Shown here in pieces: positions 1 to 5,277 of a DNA stretch of 6,110 nt. A program made the position numbers and the translations under genes. This DNA comes from RGIG8700 sp045535635 (lineage in GTDB: Bacteria; Bacillota; Clostridia; RGIG6154), in NCBI GenBank assembly GCA_045535635.1, contig JAZSLZ010000089.1:1-6110 (forward strand), read 5' to 3'. Every line of letters begins with the position of its first letter. Within the stretch, counting starts at the first letter, position 1. The notes beneath the pieces were generated by a model. The model was not told the origin of the DNA. It made no database searches and saw nothing but the letters and a program-made list of their open reading frames with translations.

Positions 1-15
1 GGGAGGTGTAAACAG

Positions 16-192
16 ATGGCAGTTCCAAAGAGAAAAGTATCAAAAGCAAGAAGAGATAAAAGAAGAGCAAACTGGAAGTTAGCTGTACCTGGTATGGTAA
101 AATGTTCACAGTGTGGTGCTTTAGTTTTATCACACAGAGTATGCCCAGAATGTGGTTACTACAAAGGAAGAGAAGTTGTTAAAGCTAACTAA
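16..192 (+). CDS. rpmF: 50S ribosomal protein L32
   Basis: The 58-residue product is the large-subunit ribosomal protein L32, a small basic protein that binds 23S rRNA. The sequence shows the family opening MAVPKRKVSKARRDKRRA, followed by a zinc ribbon made of Cys30-x2-Cys33 and Cys43-x2-Cys46. This is the four-cysteine, zinc-binding form. The length is normal for the family and the frame is intact. The ATG at 16 is preceded by a strong ribosome binding site, GGGAGGTG at 1-8, with a 7-nt gap, so the start is secure. The gene ends just before a strong hairpin and converges with the minus-strand operon. In many bacteria rpmF follows a yceD/DUF177 gene, but the window begins too late to see that. 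Confidence 0.98.
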   Translation: MAVPKRKVSKARRDKRRANWKLAVPGMVKCSQCGALVLSHRVCPECGYYKGREVVKAN

Positions 193-195
193 TCT

Positions 196-238
196 CATAA
201 ATAAAAAGCAGACCGAAATGGTCTGCTTTTTATTTATG
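196..238. terminator. Bidirectional rho-independent terminator between convergent genes
   Basis: A perfect 19-bp inverted repeat has arms at 196-214 and 220-238 and a 5-nt loop GAAAT at 215-219. The core stem GCAGACC/GGTCTGC (208-214/220-226) is flanked by A5 (203-207) and T5 (227-231). Read on either strand, the GC stem is therefore followed by a U-run. It lies 3 nt after the rpmF stop. It also contains the last two codons and the stop codon of the minus-strand gene ending at 230, so both converging transcription units probably end here. Confidence 0.93.
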
Positions 239-760
239 CTTCTTTTTTAATGACCGTATATATTCAAAGGTTTCTTCTTCTCCTTTTTCTTTAACCATTA
301 AAAGAAGACTTTCTATAAGGTCTGATGTATTTTTATGTATAACTCTGTTTTCCTTGCCCTTTAAGAAATATTCAATAGGGTGGTCTTTGGTGTAATTTTC
401 GCCCTGATAGATTTTACTTGCGGCAAGTCTGTCGCAAAACATTTCTATAACAAAGTTTAAAGGCATTTCTACAGGCTCATATTTCTTTGTAGATGGATTA
501 AAGTCAATCCAGTATTCAAAGTGATGCTTGTTTCTTCCTTTGTGGTGCATCCATGCCTTTGAAAAACCGAAAAGCTCTCTTTCAACTTCGTTTGGGCTTC
601 TTGTTCCCTGATAGTATTTCATACCGGGTATGAATTCAGTTAAGGTGTATTTTGATAAATCGTGAAAAAGTCCCTGAAAAAGTATTCCTGCTTTTGCACA
701 ATGACCATTAACCTTATGCCTGTGTTTTGTAATTGTTCTAAAATGCTTTATAGGATGCAT
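230..760 (-). CDS. DUF5662 family protein, possible HD-like metal-dependent hydrolase
   Basis: The 176-residue protein matches my memory of the DUF5662 family, a conserved Firmicutes family of unknown function. Visible landmarks are a His-rich N-terminus (H2, H6, H13, H15), HDLSKY at 33-38, a G-x-RSP stretch near 52-56, and HHKGRNKHHFEYW at 72-84. A conserved-looking CDRLAASK follows at 109-116, then a charged, probably helical C-terminus. The spaced His/Asp residues (H33-D34, H72/H73, H79/H80, D110) resemble the metal ligands of HD-superfamily phosphohydrolases, but that is inference. No signal peptide or membrane segment is seen. AAGAGG at 767-772 lies 6 nt upstream of the ATG. The start is 2 nt beyond the citXG stop codon, so the gene appears to be the last member of the citC operon. 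A role in citrate metabolism is not established. Confidence 0.8.
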   Translation of the reverse strand: MHPIKHFRTITKHRHKVNGHCAKAGILFQGLFHDLSKYTLTEFIPGMKYYQGTRSPNEVERELFGFSKAWMHHKGRNKHHFEYWIDFNPSTKKYEPVEMPLNFVIEMFCDRLAASKIYQGENYTKDHPIEYFLKGKENRVIHKNTSDLIESLLLMVKEKGEEETFEYIRSLKKKHK

Positions 761-762
761 AA

Positions 763-2046
763 TTAACCTCTTTTTAATTTATATAAAAAATATGTTGCAC
801 AAAGAAGGTCTGCACAACCACCGGGAGAAAGGTTCCTTTTTATGAATTCTTTGTCAAGCTCATTGACAGAGGATAAATCTTTTTCTAGTGCATCTTTTGC
901 ACCTTTTGAAGCAAACAAAGCACCGTCAAAGCCTCCGCGGTTTAAAATATTGGTGTCTTTAGTTTCGGCTATAAGCTTTAATAGTGTAAAAACACCACTG
1001 TCGTTTAATGAAGAACCATTATTTATACATTCTTCAAATACAGGCAGTGAGAGGTTGAAAATGGTTTTAAAACCGCTTTCTGCTTCGCCTCTTATTCCTT
1101 TTATGCCATACTTAAGATAAAGTCTGCCACCTGCAGTGTCAGATGATATATTTTCAAAATCTTTTTTTACAGAAGCTTTTACAAGATCTGCACAAGTTTT
1201 TGATAAATTTTCGGGAAAAGCAAGTGTGCCGTCATAAAGAGTACCAAGTGCGGTGCATATTATACCAAGAGAGTATATGATTCCTTTGTGTGTGTTTATG
1301 CCACCTGTTGCATCAAGCATAAGTTTTTCCGCAACTTTGCCAAGCTGACGGATTTCTTCAAAAGACTTTTTTTCAAACCCTGCTTTGAAGCATTTGCCAA
1401 AATAAGTGTATATGGCATCTGTGCTTTTTAAGAAAGTAACTAAATTCATATCCTTGTGACTGCCACTGTTGTTTTTGTCCACAAGCCCCGGCTTTGGTGT
1501 TGTGCTTACTTCAAATAAAAGGCTTTCTTTGGCAAGTTCTGAGATTTTTTTAGCATCTTTCTCAACGAAATAGGATAGCATTATTTCGTTTGTTTTTTTG
1601 AAAAGCTCATCTACACTGTGAATTCTTCCTGCACTGCATTCTCTTCCGATTTTACCGCATATAAGACAGCTTCTTTGATTTTCTCTTTCCATCTTTGTGC
1701 CTTCTGCAGTTATTACATCCATATCAAAAAGTCTGCCGAGTGGGTGACTTTCTTCAATTTCGGTGCATATAATTTTTAAGCTTTCAGGAGACTGGTTGGC
1801 AACCATCATAAAAGTGCAACCTGTATGATGAATTTCAGTTTTCTCAAAAACTATATTTTCTATTTTTTTTAATAAAGAAATGCCTTCTTTAAAAGCTCTT
1901 TCTATTAAAGGGGTAACTTTAACAGGCCCTGCAATATTCATTGTGAAGCAAATGAGTGTTTTTTTGTACTTCTCAAGCAGTTCTTTCTGAACAGATGCCC
2001 GCATCTCACGGGCATCAAGTATTTCTGTAAGTGTAACCTCTCTCAT
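763..2046 (-). CDS. citXG: CitX-CitG fusion: citrate lyase prosthetic-group synthase and transferase
   Basis: This 427-residue bifunctional protein matures citrate lyase. The N-terminal CitX part (about 1-160) transfers the phosphoribosyl-dephospho-CoA group from its triphosphate precursor to the CitD serine. It shows NIAGPVK at 37-43, HPLGRLFDMDV at 101-111 and the Cys-rich CLICG...CSAGRIHS at 127-144. The C-terminal CitG part (about 165-427) makes 2'-(5''-triphosphoribosyl)-3'-dephospho-CoA from ATP and 3'-dephospho-CoA. It shows TTPKPGLVDKNNSGSHKDM at 182-200, GGINTHKG at 248-255 and LSPGGCADLL at 406-415. All key family motifs are present in both halves, so both should be active. Haemophilus influenzae has a fusion in the same order, while many bacteria encode two separate genes. 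The ATG overlaps the preceding stop codon (TAATG), and no Shine-Dalgarno sequence is seen upstream of it. Confidence 0.95.
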   Translation of the reverse strand: MREVTLTEILDAREMRASVQKELLEKYKKTLICFTMNIAGPVKVTPLIERAFKEGISLLKKIENIVFEKTEIHHTGCTFMMVANQSPESLKIICTEIEESHPLGRLFDMDVITAEGTKMERENQRSCLICGKIGRECSAGRIHSVDELFKKTNEIMLSYFVEKDAKKISELAKESLLFEVSTTPKPGLVDKNNSGSHKDMNLVTFLKSTDAIYTYFGKCFKAGFEKKSFEEIRQLGKVAEKLMLDATGGINTHKGIIYSLGIICTALGTLYDGTLAFPENLSKTCADLVKASVKKDFENISSDTAGGRLYLKYGIKGIRGEAESGFKTIFNLSLPVFEECINNGSSLNDSGVFTLLKLIAETKDTNILNRGGFDGALFASKGAKDALEKDLSSVNELDKEFIKRNLSPGGCADLLCATYFLYKLKRG

Positions 2047-2048
2047 TA
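2044..2048 (-). promoter_or_regulatory. TAATG stop-start overlap coupling citXG to the upstream gene
   Basis: On the minus strand the TAA that ends the SAD/P-loop gene shares one base with the ATG of citXG. The roughly 20 nt before this ATG (plus-strand 2047-2066) read as an A/C/T-rich stretch with no AGGAGG-like run. The ATG fits CitX homologues well by length, so the start is probably right. Translation of citXG is therefore inferred to depend on termination-reinitiation by ribosomes finishing the preceding gene. Confidence 0.65.
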
Positions 2049-2987
2049 GAATGTTGTTGTTAAAGATGATTGCATTTTTTGCTGTTCATCAAGCATCTTA
2101 AGATTGCTTTCTGCATTGTCTCCAACACAACCTACAAGAAGGTATCTTCTTGCAAATCTGTCATAAATAAAGTGATGGAGAAGATGAAAATTTTTAATCT
2201 GCCCTGTGTTTGAAACATGAATTCTTGGTCCTGTGCAGAAATGTTGTTTGTCAGCAACAGAAATATGAGTGTTGTCAACATAAGTAACAGGCAGATTTGC
2301 CGCAATCATTTCATTAACTTTCTTTTCGATTCCCAAAATGTCAAAATCAGGCTTTGTTTCAGGGAATGTAATAACAAATCCGTGACGAACGTCATCGTGT
2401 CCGCAACGTTCCATTTCTGCCTGTGGCATACACATTTCGCAAAGGTCCTCTGCGGTGTGTGACATAAGTCTGTAGGAAAGTGATTCATAAACCTGTTCCT
2501 TAATTTCCTGTGGTTCAGGACCAAAAAGTGTAGGTCTTGAAATCAAAACCTGTTCACCTACACCAATTAAAAGGTTTGCGTTAAAACCAAGAATTGGATA
2601 AACCAAATCAAAATGCTCAACAATAACTCGCTTTCCCTTCTGAAGAGCTTCAGAAATGGCATCTGCAAGTTCTGTCATTTGTGTAAATCCGTTCTCAAAT
2701 CTTATGTCAAGATGATATGTGTGAGGTGAAAAATATCCGTGCTCCTGATCAAGAATAGGAAGAGGGCGAACATAAACACCGTCATCATCGTTTGTAAGCT
2801 CAAGGCCTGGAAACATACCTCTTAAAAGTGCACTCTTTCCTGAACCTGCTTCACCTATAATTCCGATAAGCTTGTCGTAGGGGGAAAGGTAAAGTTGTGC
2901 TAACTGCATTCCAAGAGCGTACATTCTCTGGTGTCCTCTTGGTGCAAAATAACTGCTTATAATATGGCTTCTTTGTCTGTCCTGCAT
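2046..2987 (-). CDS. P-loop protein with alanyl-tRNA-synthetase-like second additional domain
   Basis: With the start set at 2987 this is a 313-residue protein. The frame is open back to 3014, but only the ATG at 2987 has a ribosome binding site. The N-terminal half is a P-loop NTPase: Walker A GEAGSGKS at 45-52 and a Walker-B-like RVIVEHFD at 120-127. The C-terminal half resembles the editing (SAD) domain of alanyl- and threonyl-tRNA synthetases. HTAED at 177-181 stands where those enzymes carry HTATH (HxxxH), and CTGPRIHVSNTGQIKNF at 251-267 resembles their CGGTHVSNTGEI segment. The second His of HxxxH is Asp here, so zinc binding may be altered. I recall this family being annotated only by that domain name. 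It lies between citC and citXG, 1 nt after one and overlapping the other. Its function is unknown; assistance in citrate lyase assembly or its control is inference from position. Confidence 0.82.
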   Translation of the reverse strand: MQDRQRSHIISSYFAPRGHQRMYALGMQLAQLYLSPYDKLIGIIGEAGSGKSALLRGMFPGLELTNDDDGVYVRPLPILDQEHGYFSPHTYHLDIRFENGFTQMTELADAISEALQKGKRVIVEHFDLVYPILGFNANLLIGVGEQVLISRPTLFGPEPQEIKEQVYESLSYRLMSHTAEDLCEMCMPQAEMERCGHDDVRHGFVITFPETKPDFDILGIEKKVNEMIAANLPVTYVDNTHISVADKQHFCTGPRIHVSNTGQIKNFHLLHHFIYDRFARRYLLVGCVGDNAESNLKMLDEQQKMQSSLTTTF

Positions 2988-2988
2988 A

Positions 2989-3969
2989 TTATAAATCCTC
3001 CTTAATATATTCAAGTGTTGTTTTTGGTAAATATTCTTTTAAAGCTTCAAACTCATTTTCTTTTATAAGCTTTCGTACTTTACTTGCACTTATTGGAGTA
3101 CCCTTTGTCTCAAGTCTTGGAACTTCAATAAGTTCAATGCCTTTTTGCGGTAAATAATTTTTTAATGCTAAGTTGTATTTCTCTGTGGAAGGCGAAAGCG
3201 GCTCTGTTCCCACAAATCTTTTGGTTATTGAAAAATACGGTGCATAATACTTGGAGAAAATCTCAATGTCAAGCATACATTGTATTTCATTTGCGTTGTC
3301 CTTATCTTTGAGAAAATAGGTGGGAAAGGTGGCAGAAGAAATAAGATATGGTCCTGTTTCAAGGACTTTGACATTTTTTAAATCCTCACAGCCTCTTTTA
3401 ACCATTTTAAATCTGTCTTTGAAAGAAAACTCGCTTTTATCTTCGGATACAACAAAAACATATAAAAGGTCACATTGTTTTGAAGCGGTTTCTATGAGAT
3501 ATCTGTGTCCAAGTGTGAAAGGATTACAGTTCATAACACAAGCACCAACAGATTTGCAAGAGTTTTCTCGGTCTAATGAACCTATAAAAGCCGAAATTCC
3601 GTTTTCTCTGTTTTCCATTAAAAGAACTTTGTCTGTTTTTGCTATTTCATAGAAAAAAAGTGATGAGAATATGTATTTGTTTTCAGGCTTTGTATATAAG
3701 AACAAATGTGAAAAACCTTCTTCAAATGCAGATTGCCTTAAAAGTGTTAAAACTTTTGATGTAAGGTCTTCGCCTTGCCTTGATGGATCAACTGCAATAC
3801 ATTTAAGTATGTTGTCTTGTCTTGAACCTGTGGCTATAAGAACATCATCATCAAAAATAAGAACAGTCTGATTAACGTTTTCATCTGCTTCAAGAGATGC
3901 TTTGTTAAGGAAATCCTGCCATATTTGCTTTTTGTGACCTGTTATTTTTTTAAATGTTTCGGTGTACAT
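2989..3969 (-). CDS. citC: [Citrate (pro-3S)-lyase] ligase CitC
   Basis: CitC activates citrate lyase by acetylating the thiol of the CitD prosthetic group with ATP and acetate, giving AMP and pyrophosphate. The 326-residue product has the expected two parts. The N-terminal portion (about 1-120) is GNAT-like, with an acetyl-CoA-type loop around AVDPSRQGEDL at 59-69. A nucleotidyltransferase domain (about 140-326) follows, with the ATP-binding NPFTLGHRYLIE at 149-160 and ISASKVR at 293-299. It is somewhat shorter than the roughly 350 residues of the E. coli protein, with no key motif missing. The ATG at 3969 has a GAGGGA-type ribosome binding site about 7-8 nt upstream. It is the first gene of the leftward operon and is divergent from citD. 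The stop codon is 1 nt from the next start. Confidence 0.96.
   Translation of the reverse strand: MYTETFKKITGHKKQIWQDFLNKASLEADENVNQTVLIFDDDVLIATGSRQDNILKCIAVDPSRQGEDLTSKVLTLLRQSAFEEGFSHLFLYTKPENKYIFSSLFFYEIAKTDKVLLMENRENGISAFIGSLDRENSCKSVGACVMNCNPFTLGHRYLIETASKQCDLLYVFVVSEDKSEFSFKDRFKMVKRGCEDLKNVKVLETGPYLISSATFPTYFLKDKDNANEIQCMLDIEIFSKYYAPYFSITKRFVGTEPLSPSTEKYNLALKNYLPQKGIELIEVPRLETKGTPISASKVRKLIKENEFEALKEYLPKTTLEYIKEDL
2997..3003 (-). promoter_or_regulatory. Ribosome binding site fixing the start of the P-loop/SAD gene
   Basis: The minus strand reads AAGGAGG here, a near-perfect Shine-Dalgarno sequence, 9 nt before the ATG at 2987-2985. It lies inside the last codons of citC. A longer reading from an ATG at 3014 would add nine residues (MNILRRIYN), has no purine-rich site upstream, and would place this sequence inside the coding region. 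The shorter start is preferred. Confidence 0.88.
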
Positions 3970-4001
3970 AATAAATTCCCTCTATAATAATTTACAATTA
4001 T

Positions 4002-4030
4002 ATTATAACTCAAAATGTATTGGTATGTAA
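4002..4030 (-). promoter_or_regulatory. Predicted sigma-A promoter of the citC operon
   Basis: The minus strand reads TTACAT (-35, plus positions 4025-4030), a 17-bp spacer, then TATAAT (-10, 4002-4007). This is a perfect -10 with optimal spacing. Transcription should begin near 3995, giving a leader of about 25 nt before the citC ATG, too short for a riboswitch. The -35 lies inside the left copy of the direct repeat described below. Confidence 0.8.
4015..4030 (+). repeat. Direct repeat copy 1, candidate operator half
   Basis: ATGTATTGGTATGTAA matches the copy at 4067-4082 in 14 of 16 positions. It contains two ATGTA elements starting 10 bp apart (4015 and 4025), about one helical turn. It covers the -35 of the citC promoter, where a bound regulator would affect polymerase access. 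The regulatory role is inferred. Confidence 0.5.
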
Positions 4031-4054
4031 AGGGGAATTTTTTTGTGAGAATTC

Positions 4055-4083
4055 TTGCATTTTAAGATGTATTGTTATATAAT
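4055..4083 (+). promoter_or_regulatory. Predicted sigma-A promoter of the citDEF operon
   Basis: TTGCAT (-35, 4055-4060), a 17-bp spacer and TATAAT (-10, 4078-4083) form a near-consensus promoter. Transcription should begin near 4090, leaving a leader of about 34 nt before the citD start. The -10 overlaps the right copy of the direct repeat. The -35 elements of the two divergent promoters are separated by 24 bp (4031-4054). Confidence 0.82.
4067..4082 (+). repeat. Direct repeat copy 2, candidate operator half
   Basis: ATGTATTGTTATATAA matches the copy at 4015-4030 in 14 of 16 positions, starting 52 bp later, which is close to five helical turns. It runs through the spacer and most of the -10 of the citD promoter. 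Part of its similarity could come simply from AT-rich promoter composition, so its role as an operator is tentative. Confidence 0.5.
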
Positions 4084-4123
4084 TGATTTGTGTAAGTAGT
4101 TTTAGCGGAAAGGGGAAAGGATT

Positions 4124-4393
4124 GTGGAAATTGAGAAAAAGACATGGGCAGGAACTTTGGAATCAAGCGATGCTTATGTTGAAATTGAACCGGCAGATAG
4201 CGGACTTGAAATAAATGTTGAATCTGTTGTGAAAAAACAATTCGGAGAAAAAATAAAACAGGCAGTTTTAGAAGTTTTGCAGGAAAATCAGGTAGAAAAT
4301 GCATCTGTTCGTATTACGGACAGAGGTGCTCTTGAATGTGTAATCAAAGCAAGAGTAGAAACTGCAGTTTTAAGAGGAAAGGGGGATAACTGA
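4124..4393 (+). CDS. citD: Citrate lyase acyl carrier protein (gamma subunit) CitD
   Basis: CitD is the 89-residue acyl carrier subunit of citrate lyase. It holds acetyl and citryl groups as thioesters on its phosphoribosyl-dephospho-CoA arm. The signature GTLESSD lies at 10-16, and Ser14 corresponds to the serine modified in the Klebsiella protein. ITDRGALECVIKARVETA at 63-80 is the conserved C-terminal part. Length is normal for the family. Translation starts at GTG (4124), with AGGGG at 4111-4115 8 nt upstream and a second purine run (AAAGG) closer in. No in-frame ATG offers an alternative that would keep the N-terminus. The TGA stop overlaps the citE ATG (TGATG). It is the first gene of the structural operon and the substrate of CitC and CitX encoded divergently. 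Confidence 0.96.
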   Translation: MEIEKKTWAGTLESSDAYVEIEPADSGLEINVESVVKKQFGEKIKQAVLEVLQENQVENASVRITDRGALECVIKARVETAVLRGKGDN

Positions 4394-5277
4394 TGCGCAG
4401 AAGTATGTTGTTTTTACCCGGTAATAACCCTAATATGCTTATAAACGGCAATTGCCTTGGTGCAGATGCGGTTATTTTTGACCTTGAAGATGCAGTATCT
4501 CCTGCAGAAAAGGATGCCGCAAGAATTCTTGTGAGAAACACTATGAAGTATATGGACTTCAAGGGTTGTGAAATTATTGTAAGAATAAATTCAGTAGATA
4601 CAGACTACTGGAAAAAAGACCTTGATGCAATAATTAAATACAAGCCGTCATTGATTTTGCTTCCAAAGACAAGCACAGCAAATGATGCTATTACTGCAGA
4701 TGAGTACATAACACAGGTTGAGGAAAGAGAAGGGATGACAAAGGGAACCGTCGGACTTATGCCACTTATTGAAACTGCACTTGGTGTTGAAAATTCATAC
4801 CTTATTGCATCTTCGTGCGAGAGAGTAAAAGCTCTTTTCCTTGGTGCAGAGGATTTAACTGCAGACCTTCAGTGTAAAAGAACAAAAGAGGGCAGAGAAA
4901 TCGAATACGCAAGATGCAGACTTGTTGTTGCGGCAAGAGCTGCTGGAGTTGATGTTTATGATACACCATTTACAGATGTAAATGACGATGAAGGTATTGT
5001 TACAGATGCAAATCTTGCAAAAAGTCTTGGCTTTACAGGTAAAGCTTCTATTTCACCAAGACACGTTGAAGTTATAAACAGTGTTTTCAGTCCAACACTT
5101 GCTGAAATAGATTATGCTTATGAGGTAATGGAAGCTATTAAAATTGCTAAAGAGCAGGGTAAAGGCGCAATTGCACTTCACGGTAAAATGATTGATGCAC
5201 CGATAGTTGCAAGAGCAGAAAGAACAATAGAAATGGCAAAGGCGTTAGGTCTTGATAAGGGGGATGGCAATGAATAA
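4393..5277 (+). CDS. citE: Citrate lyase beta subunit (citryl-ACP lyase) CitE
   Basis: CitE cleaves citryl-ACP into oxaloacetate and acetyl-ACP, with Mg2+. The 294-residue product is of usual length and has the HpcH/HpaI-aldolase-like TIM-barrel motifs: RSMLFLPGNNP at 3-13, VIFDLEDAVSPAEK at 27-40 (D30, E32, D33), VRINS at 63-67 with Arg64, PLIETALG at 124-131 with Glu127, and FLGAEDLTADL at 149-159 with the Glu153/Asp154 metal-binding pair. GKASISPRHV at 216-225 and HGKMIDAPIV at 263-272 close the domain. The ATG shares one base with the citD stop and has AAAGGGGG at 4378-4385, 7 nt upstream. No sign of damage is seen. Its last 8 nt overlap the citF start. Confidence 0.97.
   Translation: MRRSMLFLPGNNPNMLINGNCLGADAVIFDLEDAVSPAEKDAARILVRNTMKYMDFKGCEIIVRINSVDTDYWKKDLDAIIKYKPSLILLPKTSTANDAITADEYITQVEEREGMTKGTVGLMPLIETALGVENSYLIASSCERVKALFLGAEDLTADLQCKRTKEGREIEYARCRLVVAARAAGVDVYDTPFTDVNDDEGIVTDANLAKSLGFTGKASISPRHVEVINSVFSPTLAEIDYAYEVMEAIKIAKEQGKGAIALHGKMIDAPIVARAERTIEMAKALGLDKGDGNE
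5257..5263 (+). promoter_or_regulatory. Ribosome binding site deciding the citF start
   Basis: AAGGGGG lies 6 nt before the ATG at 5270. An in-frame ATG at 5264 directly abuts this run and so has no usable spacing. A stop codon at 5246-5248 closes the frame further upstream. The start at 5270 is therefore preferred. Confidence 0.8.

Noticed and set aside
842..1120. Plus-strand open frame of 92 codons inside citXG, and similar antisense frames at 2217-2462, 3320-3652, 3671-3871 and (minus) 4062-4304, 4344-4562, 5806-6018
   Set aside because: Each lies opposite a well-supported cit gene, resembles no family I know, and is explained by the codon composition of the true strand.
2306..2524. Minus-strand open frame of 72 codons inside the P-loop/SAD gene
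   Set aside because: It is an alternative frame of a gene with clear motifs in the main frame, with no recognisable domain of its own.
2988..3014. Longer start for the P-loop/SAD protein at 3014
   Set aside because: It has no ribosome binding site, overlaps the end of citC, and would read through the strong AAGGAGG that serves the ATG at 2987.
3987..4001. Inverted ATAATT-TAC-AATTAT near the citC transcription start
   Set aside because: It is a short, entirely A/T palindrome within an AT-rich promoter and is expected by chance.
4035..4054. Inverted GAATT-N10-AATTC between the two -35 elements
   Set aside because: The arms are only 5 bp and AT-rich, so chance is a sufficient explanation, although the position is suggestive.
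4091..4104. Possible catabolite-responsive element in the citD leader (TGTAAGTAGTTTTA)
   Set aside because: It lacks the central CG expected of cre sites and has further mismatches, so support is too weak.
3970..4123. Riboswitch or structured leader in the intergenic region
   Set aside because: Both predicted leaders are under about 40 nt and show no stable stem or terminator-like hairpin.
5264..5266. In-frame ATG as an alternative citF start
   Set aside because: It sits directly against the Shine-Dalgarno run, leaving no spacing; the ATG at 5270 is 6 nt away and fits better.
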